Positions 12,151 through 24,107 of a stretch of DNA of 64,000 bases are shown one piece after another. The notes beneath the pieces were generated by a model that searched no databases, had not been told where the DNA came from, and saw nothing but the letters and a program-made list of their open reading frames with translations. Position 1 is the first letter of the stretch; every line of letters begins with the position of its first letter. Made by a program: the position numbers and the translations under genes. The stretch spans positions 3,100,001-3,164,000 of the forward strand of contig JBCAMK010000003.1 in the NCBI GenBank assembly GCA_038503065.1, written 5' to 3'. Origin of the DNA: Paragyromitra xinjiangensis (taxonomy: Eukaryota > Ascomycota > Pezizomycetes > Pezizales > Discinaceae).

Positions 12151-13302
12151 TGTACTGAAGGGTGGGATGGGACGGGTTGTTCTCTTTTGTGATGATGGTG
12201 TGGGTTTTATTTGTATGCGATATAGGGAAACATGCTTGAGGCATGACGATAATATACGTAATTTTCTATCGTGTGGATTGTGTGGGTTTGAGGACGGCCT
12301 ATGCGTGGTTAATGGAGTGGCTATCTCATGATAGAGCGGAAAGAACAACACTTTTTATCCTATTCCGGTTTAACTAGAATAGCCTTTTAAGTGCCATCCA
12401 TGAACACTTAGCCTATCTACAAAGATACTAGTAAATACCCTAGATCGGGATTAGTCCCGCACCTTAAACAAGTGAATTGGATCAAAAACTTTCTTGAGAA
12501 ACATACAGCGCATACTATTCAGGTTACTACTGTCTTCCAGGTTGATACCACGAACATTTACTCTATAACCATCCCCTTCTAGTTCAGATGGTAGAGCTCT
12601 AGGACTAGTGTACACTAGCACGGTACCTATGGTGGGATTAACACACTGGATAGGTGGGAGAGCTTGTACAGCTATATTGAGGGTTGTGTTAAGAGCAGGT
12701 AGGTGCTTATATATTCGACTCGGATATAAACTAGCTAATACAAAAAGCCGCTCTATGCGAATAAGTCCTTACTTCCGAGCAACCGACCATTTTGTTCATT
12801 CCTGAATACAAAGAGCGAGTTTTGACCCCCCTTAGCAAGCTCTACCTATCAAAGCCACTTCGATATCACAACGTGAAGTACTATCTCAAACCAACACGAT
12901 ACAACTCCAAGACCAAACCCTATAAAGATCAGATCCTATGCTACTACTCCAAACAATCCGAAACCCACATGTAATTGCACCCCAAAAGACGATGTCACAT
13001 ATGTTCACATCGCACGTGTCCCCAACACGTGAATTTCAAACCCAGCCAACCCATCTGCATGTTCACGATCGTCTGAACGGAGTCCTCGTCAGCCGGGGAA
13101 TCTGAGCTTAGAGCAAATGTAAACAGTACCTATATTCAAGCAAACTATAGTAACCACCACCCCACCATCCCACCCCATAGCACACCCGTCTAGAACCGAA
13201 AGAACGCCCAACTCCAAAGATAACCCATTACTCCCGAATACGCCCCATGTAACCCAAAACGCCGATCGCTCCCGTACCGCTGCTCTGCCGCTCCAGACAT
13301 GA
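12151..13302. other. Intergenic, nothing recognised
   Basis: About 1.15 kb follow PEX2. Only short open frames occur, without domain character. It presumably contains the PEX2 3' UTR and the terminator side of the convergent two-TM ORF. Confidence 0.5.
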
Positions 13303-13506
13303 TCAATCCACGATCCTCGCCAAAGTTCTCATCACTAACATCGAGCATAAAACACCCAGCACAGCCACACCAGCGCCGATCGTAGCCACACCGAATAAGA
13401 ACGTTGGGTCATCGCGTGCAGGAGAGAGGATCACGATCTCGAGACCGCCGCGGAAAAGGAGGAAGAACGTTGTCCATAACGCGCAGAGGATGAAGGGGTG
13501 TGCCAT
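13303..13506 (-). CDS. Putative small two-pass membrane protein
   Basis: This is a 67-residue frame with two hydrophobic segments, FILCALWTTFFLLFRGGLEI at residues 5-24 and GVATIGAGVAVLGVLCSML at about 39-57. A short polar loop separates them (SPARDDPT), and the C-terminus is basic. The amphipathic layout and the GC-rich, codon-like composition argue for a real gene. I do not recognise the family. Small ER-complex or mitochondrial-complex subunits often look like this. There may be a further exon that I cannot see. Confidence is moderate because chance frames of this length occur. Confidence 0.45.
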   Translation of the reverse strand: MAHPFILCALWTTFFLLFRGGLEIVILSPARDDPTFLFGVATIGAGVAVLGVLCSMLVMRTLARIVD

Positions 13507-13966
13507 TATTGTGGTTGGTGGGATTGGGTGGGGGGATGTTGTTGTTGGGGTGGCGGAAAGGCTTGATTTTGAGCCGCGGTGTAACTAGTTTGAAGGACGT
13601 GGTTGGTGGAACGTGGTCGGTGGGTTATGACTGTAAATGTAGTGGTAGGGGTTTAGCGGTGTACTTTGTTGGGGGTCTTTCTCGAGCTTGGAGTTATATA
13701 TGGTCTTGTAAAACGTGACTCCCTGGATTCATGCATAGTGGAAGACCTGAAGGGACAGGTACCCGAAGTGAAGCCAGGGAGGTCTACGTGGTCACTTGGC
13801 GTATACCTAGATTCACTAATGTAGAATACTAAAAACCCACCTGCCAACCTCGTGACAATCAAAACACACGGTATCTATTAGAGACCCTACATTCACCAAA
13901 GCTGTGCAGCCTTGAACCGAGTGATAACCCATGACCTTAATGCATTCCACTACTAATACATACTAC
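13507..13966. other. Intergenic, nothing recognised
   Basis: About 460 bp lie between the micro-ORF start and the stop of the next minus-strand gene. They are G-rich near 13520-13560 on the + strand. No coding frame or structural element can be supported. Confidence 0.4.
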
Positions 13967-14549
13967 CTAGTGCTTCCCCTGCCTCGCCAAAGCCTCAGCG
14001 CGCCTTTCTGCATCCCTTTTGGGCCGCTTCCTCTCCGACTTCACCTCCATCTCCACCTCCACCCGCTCAGACTCACGCTTCGGGCGTTTCCGCTCCCGGG
14101 CCTGCTCGGTGCTCGATGATGGCTTCGGAGCAGCTACGGGAGCCGGCTGTGGCTTCGAAGCAGCGGAGTCGACGGCCGGACCAGGGACGATGAAGTTATT
14201 GGAGTAGATGAATGGCAGCGGGAAATTGGTTGATTTGTAGTTTTCCTCTAGAGGGATTGATCAGCATCGAAGTAAATTAAACGAATAAACTATTTAGATT
14301 AGAAAACCCACTGTATTTACAATCAGGATCAGCCCCATTGATGAGCAAGATATCCTTCGCGTTCGGAAACGCAGGCTGTCTGGTGATAGTAGGGCTACAC
14401 TCTTCCACCGCTAGACTAGAGCCATCATCCTTTTTAGCACCCCGCTCCTTAATCTGACGGACCTGCTTATACTGTAGTTGGGGTGTTGTCTGGGAAAAGG
14501 CGGTTTTCGAAAACGAAGGCAGGGACCCGAGAAATGATTCTTGGGACAT
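13967..14549 (-). CDS. Hypothetical protein with basic charged C-terminus
   Basis: Two exons, 14312-14549 and 13967-14247, are separated by a 64-nt GT-AG intron, giving 172 residues. The N-terminal half contains ordered-looking segments (LQYKQVRQIKERGAKKDD, ITRQPAFPNAKDILLINGAD). The conserved-looking stretch around the splice join reads DPDCKYKENYKSTNFPLPF, followed by IYSNNFIVPGP. The second half is a Pro/Ala linker and then a Lys/Arg/Glu-rich tail containing two RKRPKR-type basic clusters that could be nuclear localisation signals. I do not recognise the family. The start lies only 158 bp from the GluRS start on the other strand, so the two likely share a promoter. Confidence 0.7.
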
Positions 14550-14707
14550 TCTGGTGAGACGTGTTGCTCAAGCTAGGGGTCGTATTAGAGATTTGTTACC
14601 CGGATGGAGCTTTTACCCTAACCCACAGAGCCTCAGTTGCCCCACATCACCCCACTACGGAGGTAAAGACTCATCTATCGTGAGTTGGTTTAACAAAGAC
14701 ATCAATC
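14550..14707. promoter_or_regulatory. Compact bidirectional promoter (hypothetical gene / GluRS)
   Basis: Only 158 bp separate the divergent start codons at 14549 (-) and 14708 (+). Any promoter for either gene must overlap the other's 5' leader. No TATA box is evident. Confidence 0.5.
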
Positions 14708-17015
14708 ATGGCTTCTTACAACTTGCTCATTGCCCAGAAGGTTTGACTGCCCTTGGAAATGTATGAGAGCGGTTTACTAACGGTTTATAGGCACCGCAAT
14801 CTCACATCTATCCGGCTCTTATTGCTAGTAGCATTGTCAATGCTGAGGACCCTTTGCAGCCCATTGCTATTGCGTATAAGGAAGCTGAACTCCTCGAGAA
14901 GTCAAATCCTGACTCCTCAATCGGTATCCAGCTCGAGGGAGAGGATGTGATTTACGGACCGGGACCTGTCATTAAAAGGCTGCTTGAGTCACACCCAAAC
15001 CATCTTCGTGGAAGCCAGCCCGCTTTGGTAAGAGATAAACCGAGTATTGAATAAATGTGCCGTGGGGCTGATATAAAGTAGGAGGATGAATGGGTTACTT
15101 TCACCCTCACCCGTCTCTCTGGCGGCACTAAGGACTTTAAGTCTACCTCTGCAGCCCTTGAGGAGCTTAACAACCATTTGACCCTTCGCACGTTTCTGGT
15201 TGGATATACTCTTACTATCGCGGATATCTCGGTCTGGGGTGCGCTCAATGGTAATGGACTGGCTATCTCCGCTATCAGGAAGAATACCCTCCCGAATTTG
15301 GTCAGGTGGTTTAAGTATATTGGCTCTATCGAAAGGGTGGCAACTGTCATCGAGACCTTCAAGGCTGAGTTGACTACCAAGGCGAAGGCAAGGAGTAAGG
15401 AAGGGAGCTACGATATTGGGCTCCTCGACACGGATAAGGGCGTTGTTACTAGGTTTCCTCCTGAGCCTTCGTGAGTACTCTAAACCACCTAACCTCTCAC
15501 CGTCTAATAAACATTTACAGTGGATACCTCCACATTGGCCACGCAAAAGCTGCCATGCTTAATCAATACTTCGCCCAGCACTACAAGGGCACCCTGATCA
15601 TCCGCTTCGATGACACCAACCCAACCAAAGAGAAGCAAGAATTCCAAGACTCCATCCTCGAAGACCTAAAGCTCCTCGGGATCGTTGGTGACAAACTCAC
15701 CTACACCAGCGACCACTTCGACCGTCTCTACGAAGAAGCCATCAAACTGATCAAACTCGGAAAAGCCTACTGCGACGACACCCCACAGGAGCAAATGCGT
15801 CAAGAACGCATGGACGGCATCGCCTCCAAGAACCGTGACCGCTCCGTCGAAGAGAACCTCACTGAATTCGCAAACATGGCAAAAGCAACCGACCAAGGCA
15901 TCAAAACCTGTCTCCGTGCTAAAATCTCCGTCGACGACCCTAACAAGGCTATGCGCGATCCCGTCATCTACCGCTGCAACCCAAGCATCCACCATCGCAC
16001 AGGTGATAAATATAAAGTCTACCCTACATACGACTTCGCCTGTCCAGTCGTAGACTCCATCGAAGGCGTCACCCACGCTCTCAGAACTATCGAGTACCGT
16101 GACCGTAACCCTCAATACTGGTGGATGATTGACGCACTTAGCCTCCGCAAGGTCCATATTTGGGATTTCTCAAGACTCAACTTCGTCCGTACCCTCCTCA
16201 GTAAACGCAAACTCGCCAAGTTCGTCGCCGACGGTCTCGTCTGGGGCTGGGACGACCCACGCTTCCCAACTGTCCGTGGTATCCGTCGTCGCGGCATGAC
16301 GATAGAAGCCTTACGCACCTTCATCTTAGGCCAAGGACCGTCCAAGAATGTCGTTAACCTCGACTGGACCATCATCTGGGCTGGCAACAAGAAAGTCATC
16401 GACCCCATCGCCCCCCGCCACACAGCCGTCATTAAGAAAAACGCCGTCAAAGCCAAAATCACCGGCGCTCCAAATACCCCCGTTGCCGAGGAGAAGCCAA
16501 AACATAAAAAGAACGCCGACGTCGGCACGAAGAAAGTCATCTTCGGTGACGAAATCTTGCTCGATCAAGAGGACGCACGTTCCTTCAAAGAGGGCGAGGA
16601 AATCACCTTGATGGACTGGGGTAATGCCTTCGTTACTAAGATCGTTCGTCCTGACGCTACCGGCGATGTCACTGCGCTCGAACTACGGCTCCATCTCGAG
16701 GGTGACTTTAAGAAGACTGAGAAGAAGGTTACGTGGCTTGCTCCCGCGCAGACTCTGGTCGATGTTGAGTTGGTGGATTTTGATTACTTGATTACCAAGG
16801 ATAAGATTGAGGAGGATGATAACGTGGATGATTTTATTAATCCTGAGACGGAGTTTAGGGAGGATGCTGTGGCGGATTGTAATGTTGCGGATTGTAAGGT
16901 TGATGATATCATCCAGTTTGAGAGGAAGGGGTATTATAGGTGTGATGAGGCGGCGGGGCCGGGGAAAAAGGCGGTGTTCTTTTGTATTCCGACGGGGAAG
17001 TCGGAGAAGAAGTAG
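14708..17015 (+). CDS. GUS1: Cytosolic glutamyl-tRNA synthetase
   Basis: Class I aminoacyl-tRNA synthetase that charges tRNA-Glu in the cytosol (eukaryotic/archaeal GluRS type). The exons are 14708-14740, 14791-15027, 15082-15470 and 15521-17015, giving 717 residues. The N-terminal 200 residues are the GST-like domain that in yeast binds Arc1. The Rossmann catalytic domain starts at the exon 3/4 join, with GYLHIGHAK (HIGH motif at residues 224-227). It continues with IIRFDDTNP and RDPVIYRCNP. The second signature appears as LLSKRKL (about 445-451), where the usual MSK is LSK. The anticodon-binding beta-barrel domain occupies the C-terminus, with an insertion of Lys/Pro-rich residues near 540. 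The first intron has a weak GTTTGA donor, yet the short 11-residue first exon (MASYNLLIAQK) fits the family. Confidence 0.94.
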
Positions 17016-17598
17016 GCTATATCACGGTTGTGGTAGTTGGTGGGCTTGGAAGGTGTTGTGTAGGAAATAAAAGTCTTGGTGTAGCCCGCCACTCACGAAA
17101 GTGCTCTACAAGGAAATTATTTGAGGAATTTATCACTACATGTAGTGTGGATATTCAATTTTGAATGTATGGGATGCTTTGTCGAGCGCCCAGCCTAATT
17201 GTTCACGAGTGATACTCTGTGAACCGAAGACCTAACCCTGTTAATATCATACACGCTCAAGGAGCCCGGACAACATATTTATTTCCAAGGCCAAAGAGGG
17301 GCTATCTCCTTCCAGAAGACTACCTATTAAATCCTTATTCTCAAGTCAAATCCACTGTAGTACCATACGTTGCGTTACACCTCACCACAGGGAGCGTTGT
17401 GACTGCCTTCCCACCAAGCCCTAACACCTCCACCCCACCGCCAAGACGTCGCGCCCACAACCCAGCCGACCCACGCAAATTCACACGAACATCACCGCTA
17501 ACAACGAAGCACACCCCAACGACAATAACGACGTCCACCGACCGACGAATCCCCAGAAACCCCATCCCACCGACTAACATCATCAACAACAGCTCACA
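17016..17598. promoter_or_regulatory. Leader/promoter of uL14
   Basis: The 583 bp between GluRS and uL14 have no supported gene. The region from 17400 to 17598 is C/A-rich and pyrimidine-rich, typical of fungal ribosomal-protein leaders. ACCTAACCCTG near 17230 and AGCCCTAACACC near 17420 resemble the telomere-like box found in some fungal ribosomal-protein promoters; this is only a resemblance. Confidence 0.35.
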
Positions 17599-18330
<732 letters not shown>

Positions 18331-20052
18331 ACAAATACAAATTCAAAAATAGGGATTCTTCAAAAATAAATAAACGGCTGTTCTGTTTTTTTTTTTCTTC
18401 CTCCATCAAGTTCATTTTTCTTCTTCGAATTCAACCGGATATGTGATTCTATCTACGGAACCAGGGTTTGGTAGCAGGCGCGTTTGGGGTGGGGTGCGAT
18501 GGGGTGGAGGGTATCTTTGAAATACACGAATTTATCCTCCGAAATGCTCTTCCATCTGAGATTTGCGAATTGAACTGGTGTTGTGTCGATTTGACTTAAT
18601 AGTTGGGCTGCTCTTTTTACTGTTCTGAGTATGTCTTTGCCGGAACCTGACGTTACCCACCTTCAGCATATACATCACACTCTCCCTCTTCGCTGAGGGA
18701 TAATGAGTGTGTTTGTCTATATTAGGTGGAATATTGAATTCTCGCTCTATTAAAGTCGGACTTGTTCGGATATTCTCTATCGCGCTATGGGATGGTTGGC
18801 TTTTTTATATTGCATCGGAGGGAGGAACATCTAATCTCTCAAGAAGGGTTAATGCTAGTCTCGTGCCAGCCCTATACTACCAAAGGCTATCACGCATCGT
18901 GGTCAGGAATCGGGTAGTTCGATCATAGAGTTGAACCTTGATCTGATGCAAGGACTAATTATAGCATAACGTGGGCTAATGGCTTTAATCCAGCTTCTAT
19001 GGGTAGCTTTTCTGCGCCGAGAGCTTTGGCTTAATATAGGTTGGTTATAATCATGGATCAACACTTAGTATTATTTATTTAGGCATGTCAATGATAGATC
19101 TGTTACCCTACCTTCGAATTTCCGGGCCCAAATTGATCTTCCCAACAACTTTGCTTGCAGAAATGATTATTCTTCATTGAACCCCAGAAATATCTAATAA
19201 TTATAAAACTACAGAATCCCTGCCGCTGCATATGCATTGTACTCTTTAAGCAATATCATCGGTTGAGTTTCGGTGAATAGAATCAATTCAGATCACTCTG
19301 ACTAGGGAAATCACATTGGATAGATCCTCGATCCTTCTACTTAACAAAGATATGAGCTCAGTACCTGGGATTATTACACCTACTGCAGTACTGGTCAGGC
19401 GATAAGGCACCTATATCAGTATGTCAGAATCGATCTCACCTTAAAGCGGTCATAGAAAGTCTATCTCCAGCTTCCTTCCATCCGAAGCACTAGAAGAGGT
19501 ACATGTAGTTCTTATCCAGTCCAAAAATTCTCTACCTCAGCACCCACCAGCCTTTCTCTTAGACTGTGAAATGGGTTGACTACCTCCTATATCTGCCCAT
19601 TAACCTATCCCTTAGGCCACCAAGCCCGATTAGAGCCCTGTGCACTAAGTAAATACGGAGGCCGTAATATGTAGAAGGTACTCCTGAGCATAATTGAGTC
19701 TAGCTGAAATATCGATCGAAAAAATACCGTATGCACTAGCCAGATACGACTCGCCACTAGCCAAGGTTAAACCTCATATGACGTTGAATGTGGCAAGGAG
19801 AGATTACAAACCATAGAGGCTGCCCCATATCAGGCGGATCATATTTGACCAATACATACGATAAGTGGATGCTGGTTATCCGGAACGGTGCGCGAGGGGC
19901 AGAGTACGCTTCCTGCAGAGCTAGACTCTTATGCCAATTGTAACTGGGGGAGCCCGAGGTTCTCTCCAGATACGAAGCCCAGTTGTGGGGTGGGGGTTGT
20001 TCTTCTTACATGGAGAGCTCGCAAAAAGTGCAATTAGAGCAGACTCCACCTG

Positions 20053-20599
20053 CTAGCTGATAGAGAAGTGGTAGAAGCCGAAGGGGCATCGGGTTGAAAA
20101 TACGAGCAAGTAAGTAGTGTTAGACATTGTTGATGTGTGTATGACTAGAGTAGCTTCTTCACACGCCGCCTTGATCCACCTCAGCATATACGCCGTGTCG
20201 GCGTAATAGAAAAACGCATAAGCGGCTACCAGCCGAGTATGATTTGGGGCCCTGAAACCAAGAATTGGCGTTTGCTTCGAGATCCCCGCTTCCGCCATTA
20301 TCGTCAAAGCTTCCTGTGGAATGTTAGGTGAATTCCAATGGTTCCCCTAAGCATGTAAGTAATGGAATAGATAAAAGGTTTAATGAGTGATTGAGTTCAG
20401 GTAGGGGGATTTGGATGTAACTCACCCGAGCCATGAATTTGAGGTACTCAATCACTGGCGGGGCATCGTGCGAGTCAACCGCCATCTTACCCACCTTGAC
20501 CTGCGCCTCAAGTCCGCTCTGAGCGGTTCTGGACATGATGAATAGAGGTTGAAGCATGGTGATTTGTAGGATCATCACGATGAGGGTAAGTTTGTCCAT
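20053..20599 (-). CDS. Doubtful two-exon hypothetical protein
   Basis: An ATG at 20599 opens exon 20426-20599, which ends at a consensus GTGAGT donor. It joins in phase 0 to 20053-20313 after a TTCCACAG acceptor, giving 144 residues. The first exon is hydrophobic at the N-terminus (LTLIVMILQITMLQPLF), like a signal anchor. The second has the soluble-looking stretch GFRAPNHTRLVAAYAFFYY. No family is recognised. A further upstream exon (about 20700-20790) is possible, but phases do not match. It could be an accessory gene or a chance model in gene-poor DNA. Confidence 0.3.
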
Positions 20600-21156
20600 T
20601 TTGCGGGCTACATGTATATCTGAGTGTGTTGGCGTGCCCAGCCTCATACACGCAGATAGGTAGTGGGGGATGGGAACGAGCCTAGGTGTTTAGTACTCAC
20701 GAAAGACGCAACAGGAACAAAACACACGCCAAGACCCAGACAGCTGATCAGCTGACAGAAAAGGGTCACGGGGTGCTTAACCGCTATTACTACATACGTT
20801 AGTACACTTATCCGGAAGCATGATAAAGCCTTTAATAGTATAGTATACTTGCTTGTCACCAGTGATGAGCAAAATTCAATTTCCCCCCACTAGAGATATG
20901 CTGCGCTACTTTGACCCTTTGTGATACCCCTCGCTGCAATCTATCGAGAACCCAGCCGGTGTAGGTGCGTCGTTAGCGTTGAAAGATCTGAACCACCTAG
21001 GTGCAGGCTGTTTGCTATAGTATGCAGTTCAAAGAATTCAGTACCCACTATTTCCACATAGTTTCTATAGTATTAACTACATGTAGGCGATACGATGCCT
21101 GGACACGCTAGAGCTAGCGAGATGGCCCATTCTCATCGTTCACATCAAATACTAAT

Positions 21157-21171
21157 GGGGGGGGGGGGGGG
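21157..21171. repeat. G15 homopolymer
   Basis: Fifteen consecutive G on the + strand within the gene-poor stretch. It is the longest homopolymer I noticed in the window and likely variable in length. Confidence 0.9.
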
Positions 21172-22206
21172 AGTACACTAGCAGCAGCAACCTCGACCCA
21201 AACACCTCATTTCCGGCAAAGAACGAGGGACCTTGAAGCCACTTAAAGAGTAAGCTAATAAGAAGGATTTTGCACCGTTTCATCAAGAAGACGCCAAGTC
21301 TTCATGAAACGCAGGCTGACTCACGAATAATCACTCGGATATAACTTACCGCGTGATTTTTTACATTAATTCTTACCTAGGCCAACAAGACAGACTCTTC
21401 ATTAGGCATATGTAATCACTATGGCTCCGCCCACCCCTGGCTACATGTATTCCTCGTGTCGCGGCTCATTTGCTTAGTTTGTCAAAACATGACACTGCCC
21501 CTAGTGCTTTGGTCACCTAACCCTGAAATACCCATTGCGGGGCAGTGAGAGGGGTAATGAGTTGGAAAGTTGGTTGTGAGGGAAGAATTGGGTAATGAAG
21601 GAAGTTAAGTAGTGAAGATTAATTGCTTTTACTAAGTAGTGGGAGGGGTACTATTTTCCTGACGGTTGCTTGTTTCCTTCCTGTGTACTACCCCACCCTT
21701 CTACTTCGAGTGACCGCCCGAGGTACGTGAATGGTGAAGTGGAGAGAGGGAGGAGAGGAATTCGGTTTCTTTTAAAGGGGTGAGTCGGAGCTAGTATAGC
21801 CTATTGTTGGGTGGTTGAATTTGGGACACTTCATCTTTGTTTGGGGTGATTTGGGACGAGCTGAATAAACTCGAGTGTCCCCAAAACAAGTAAACTACTT
21901 AGAGCTCCCACTACAATTTCCCCCAGCATACCCGAGGCAGAGCCTGGTAGCCCCTAGTTTCCAAGCTGCCTCAGCTTATCAAAGCTACTCCCAGCACCCC
22001 AACTCTTGCCGCATCACCGGAAACTAGCCCCAAAAGCACTAAACTACCAACACGCCCGCTCACTCCAAATGCACCACAAGAACCAAAACATGCCTACACG
22101 CCAAATCTTATAATTTTCCTCTTCCCCTAGTTCAGGTATCACATAACACAAGTATCATAACTATACATCCAGAAACCCCAAAACCATGATATAACAAGAA
22201 AAAAGT

Positions 22207-23709
22207 CTACCTCTGCTTCTTATCCAACTCTGCTTGCATCTTCTCCGCCTTCTCCAAGTTCCTCGCTTGATCACGATTATGCGCAGCAAATAAGATAAAC
22301 CCAGCAATCAGGCATACAATATCAATAGCATGAACACCCCACCAGACGTACTGCGTTCCGAGGGCGCAGGTCGAGTATTCGAATTTCCATGCTGTGTAAG
22401 AGATTAGCGATAGCTTCTATCTAAATACCAGATAGTACGAGGTTTGGGACTCACAATCACTCTCTTTATCCCACCATGCACTCAATAGTCCTGCATTCCC
22501 GCCATACCCACCCATCATGCTCCGTACTGTAACCTCTCTTATACCTTCCTTCGCTGCCTCCTCTTTTGCAACCCTCTTGGCCTCTAGTCCTTGTGCCTCA
22601 TGGGCCCACTTCGTGACGTTCCATCCGCCTGCACCCTCATTCATAGCCTCGATATGTGAATGACGCACATCACACCCTTCGTGGTCATGACCCGTCAAGA
22701 TCACACCTGCCTTCTTTCCAGCACCAAAGAAAGAACTAAGGACACTAGACGAAGTAGCCTCGCTAAGGTGGTTCTGTTCCCTCACCCCACCACCATTCTC
22801 TTCAGGGAAATAGGTAAAGAACGGGGGATCCACACAGATCCCAGCAGGCTTATAAAACGGGAGGTGGGTAAGCAGTACCGTCGCCTGTCTATGACTTGCA
22901 CTAGCAGTAAGTTCCTGAGCACGGTCGATAAGTGCATAAGAATCATCTTGGATCCCCCGATCATTGATGGGTTCGTCAAGAGACATGCTATTCAACACGG
23001 CAATCTTCAACGACGGGTTCGGTAGCACACTGCCGTCGTCTCCTGCAGTAGCAAAAGATTCGCCAGAATCTGGGGTAAAGTCGAGCATGTAGTTGATAGG
23101 ACCAAACATAGCCTCGTAGCGTTCAACACGGGCATGTGTCAAATCTCCTGCATAGCCGATATCATGATTCCCAGGGGGAGCTATAATCTTGCTTCTCCAT
23201 TCCTCGCCGTTGGCAGTGCCAGAGTCGATATCAGTAGCATTGACCTTACTCCCTCGACTAAAGATCTCCCAGAATCGTCCACCGCGCTTCTCGAATTCTT
23301 CGGTTCCAATCCACTGGCTGCCGAGAAGGTCTCCAAGTACGACGGTATGTGTGGGGCCTGTTTGCCGTCTTACGGTCTTGTAGATGTGGGACAAGTACAG
23401 GTCGTTTCCCCACAAATCGATTGTTTTTCGGATCCGGTGGAAGTCGCGTGAGAGATGTTCAGGGTCGAGGTAGGAGAGGAGGGGATCATCCGGTTTGTGC
23501 CGAGATGCATAGCGACGGAGGGTAGTGTCACCCTCAAGTTGAGGGTCTGCTAGGGCGAGAAGACGGAAGGGGGCTGGTGAGCCATCCGGGCTGGCGTGGA
23601 AACTGCAGAAGTGAAAAACAGGGTAGAAGTAAAGGTAGATGTTAAGGAAGACAGCGAGAGGGATGAGGAGGTCGAGATAAGCGACTATTAAGATGCCCCT
23701 GATGGTCAT
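22207..23709 (-). CDS. TED1: Calcineurin-like phosphoesterase Ted1/MPPE1 (GPI-glycan remodelling)
   Basis: ER-membrane metallophosphoesterase that removes a side-chain ethanolamine phosphate from GPI anchors, which helps GPI-protein export. Two exons, 22455-23709 and 22207-22391 (63-nt intron), give 479 residues. A hydrophobic N-terminal anchor (GILIVAYLDLLIPLAVFLNI) is followed by the metal-binding motifs of the family in order: LADPQLEG, VVLGDLLGS, PPGNHDIGY, LTHLPFYKP and ILTGHDHEGCD. A second membrane helix (IDIVCLIAGFILFAA) lies in the second exon before a Lys/Gln-rich tail that may act in ER retrieval. The splice restores DSWKFEYSTC. It diverges from BET4, another membrane-traffic gene, about 400 bp away. 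Confidence 0.9.
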
Positions 23710-24107
23710 TGTGAAGCCAGTATAGAGTGAAGCTGGCTACCGTAGCATGGGAGAGTGTAGTTCAGGGGGCTCCAAGAGTTGAGACTGAAGAATACCCGGT
23801 GGAGGGGTTTAAAAGGAGAGACAGTTCCTCCAGAGATTAAGAGATGTGGCTTGAGGATTATAGGAAAGTCCAGCAGAGGGATCGATCTCCAATAAATCCT
23901 CCGTGCCGTTGGAGTTTGAGGCGTGAGACCCGTTTACGGTAAGCACTGGACCCGGTCGCACAGAAACTGGTCTGTGCACAGGATGGCGGTACCCGTCAAC
24001 CACGTGCCTTTGAGCTTCGACTTCAACGTCACCCCCATCTCGAGCCCTAATATTCAATAAGAAATACGGACTTCGTTAAAAATTAGTAGGCTGCAGTCAC
24101 CACAGTC
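23710..24107. promoter_or_regulatory. Divergent promoter region TED1/BET4
   Basis: 398 bp between the divergent starts. The minus-strand open frame here (23809-24057) shows no domain and is taken as chance. No specific operator is identifiable. Confidence 0.4.

Larger units (their letters stand above)
18331..22206. other. Gene-poor AT-rich stretch
   Basis: About 3.9 kb with essentially no protein-like frames apart from the doubtful two-exon candidate at 20053-20599. Stop codons are dense in all frames. It contains a G15 run at 21157-21171. It may be eroded transposon sequence, but no terminal repeats or transposase motifs could be recognised. Confidence 0.5.
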
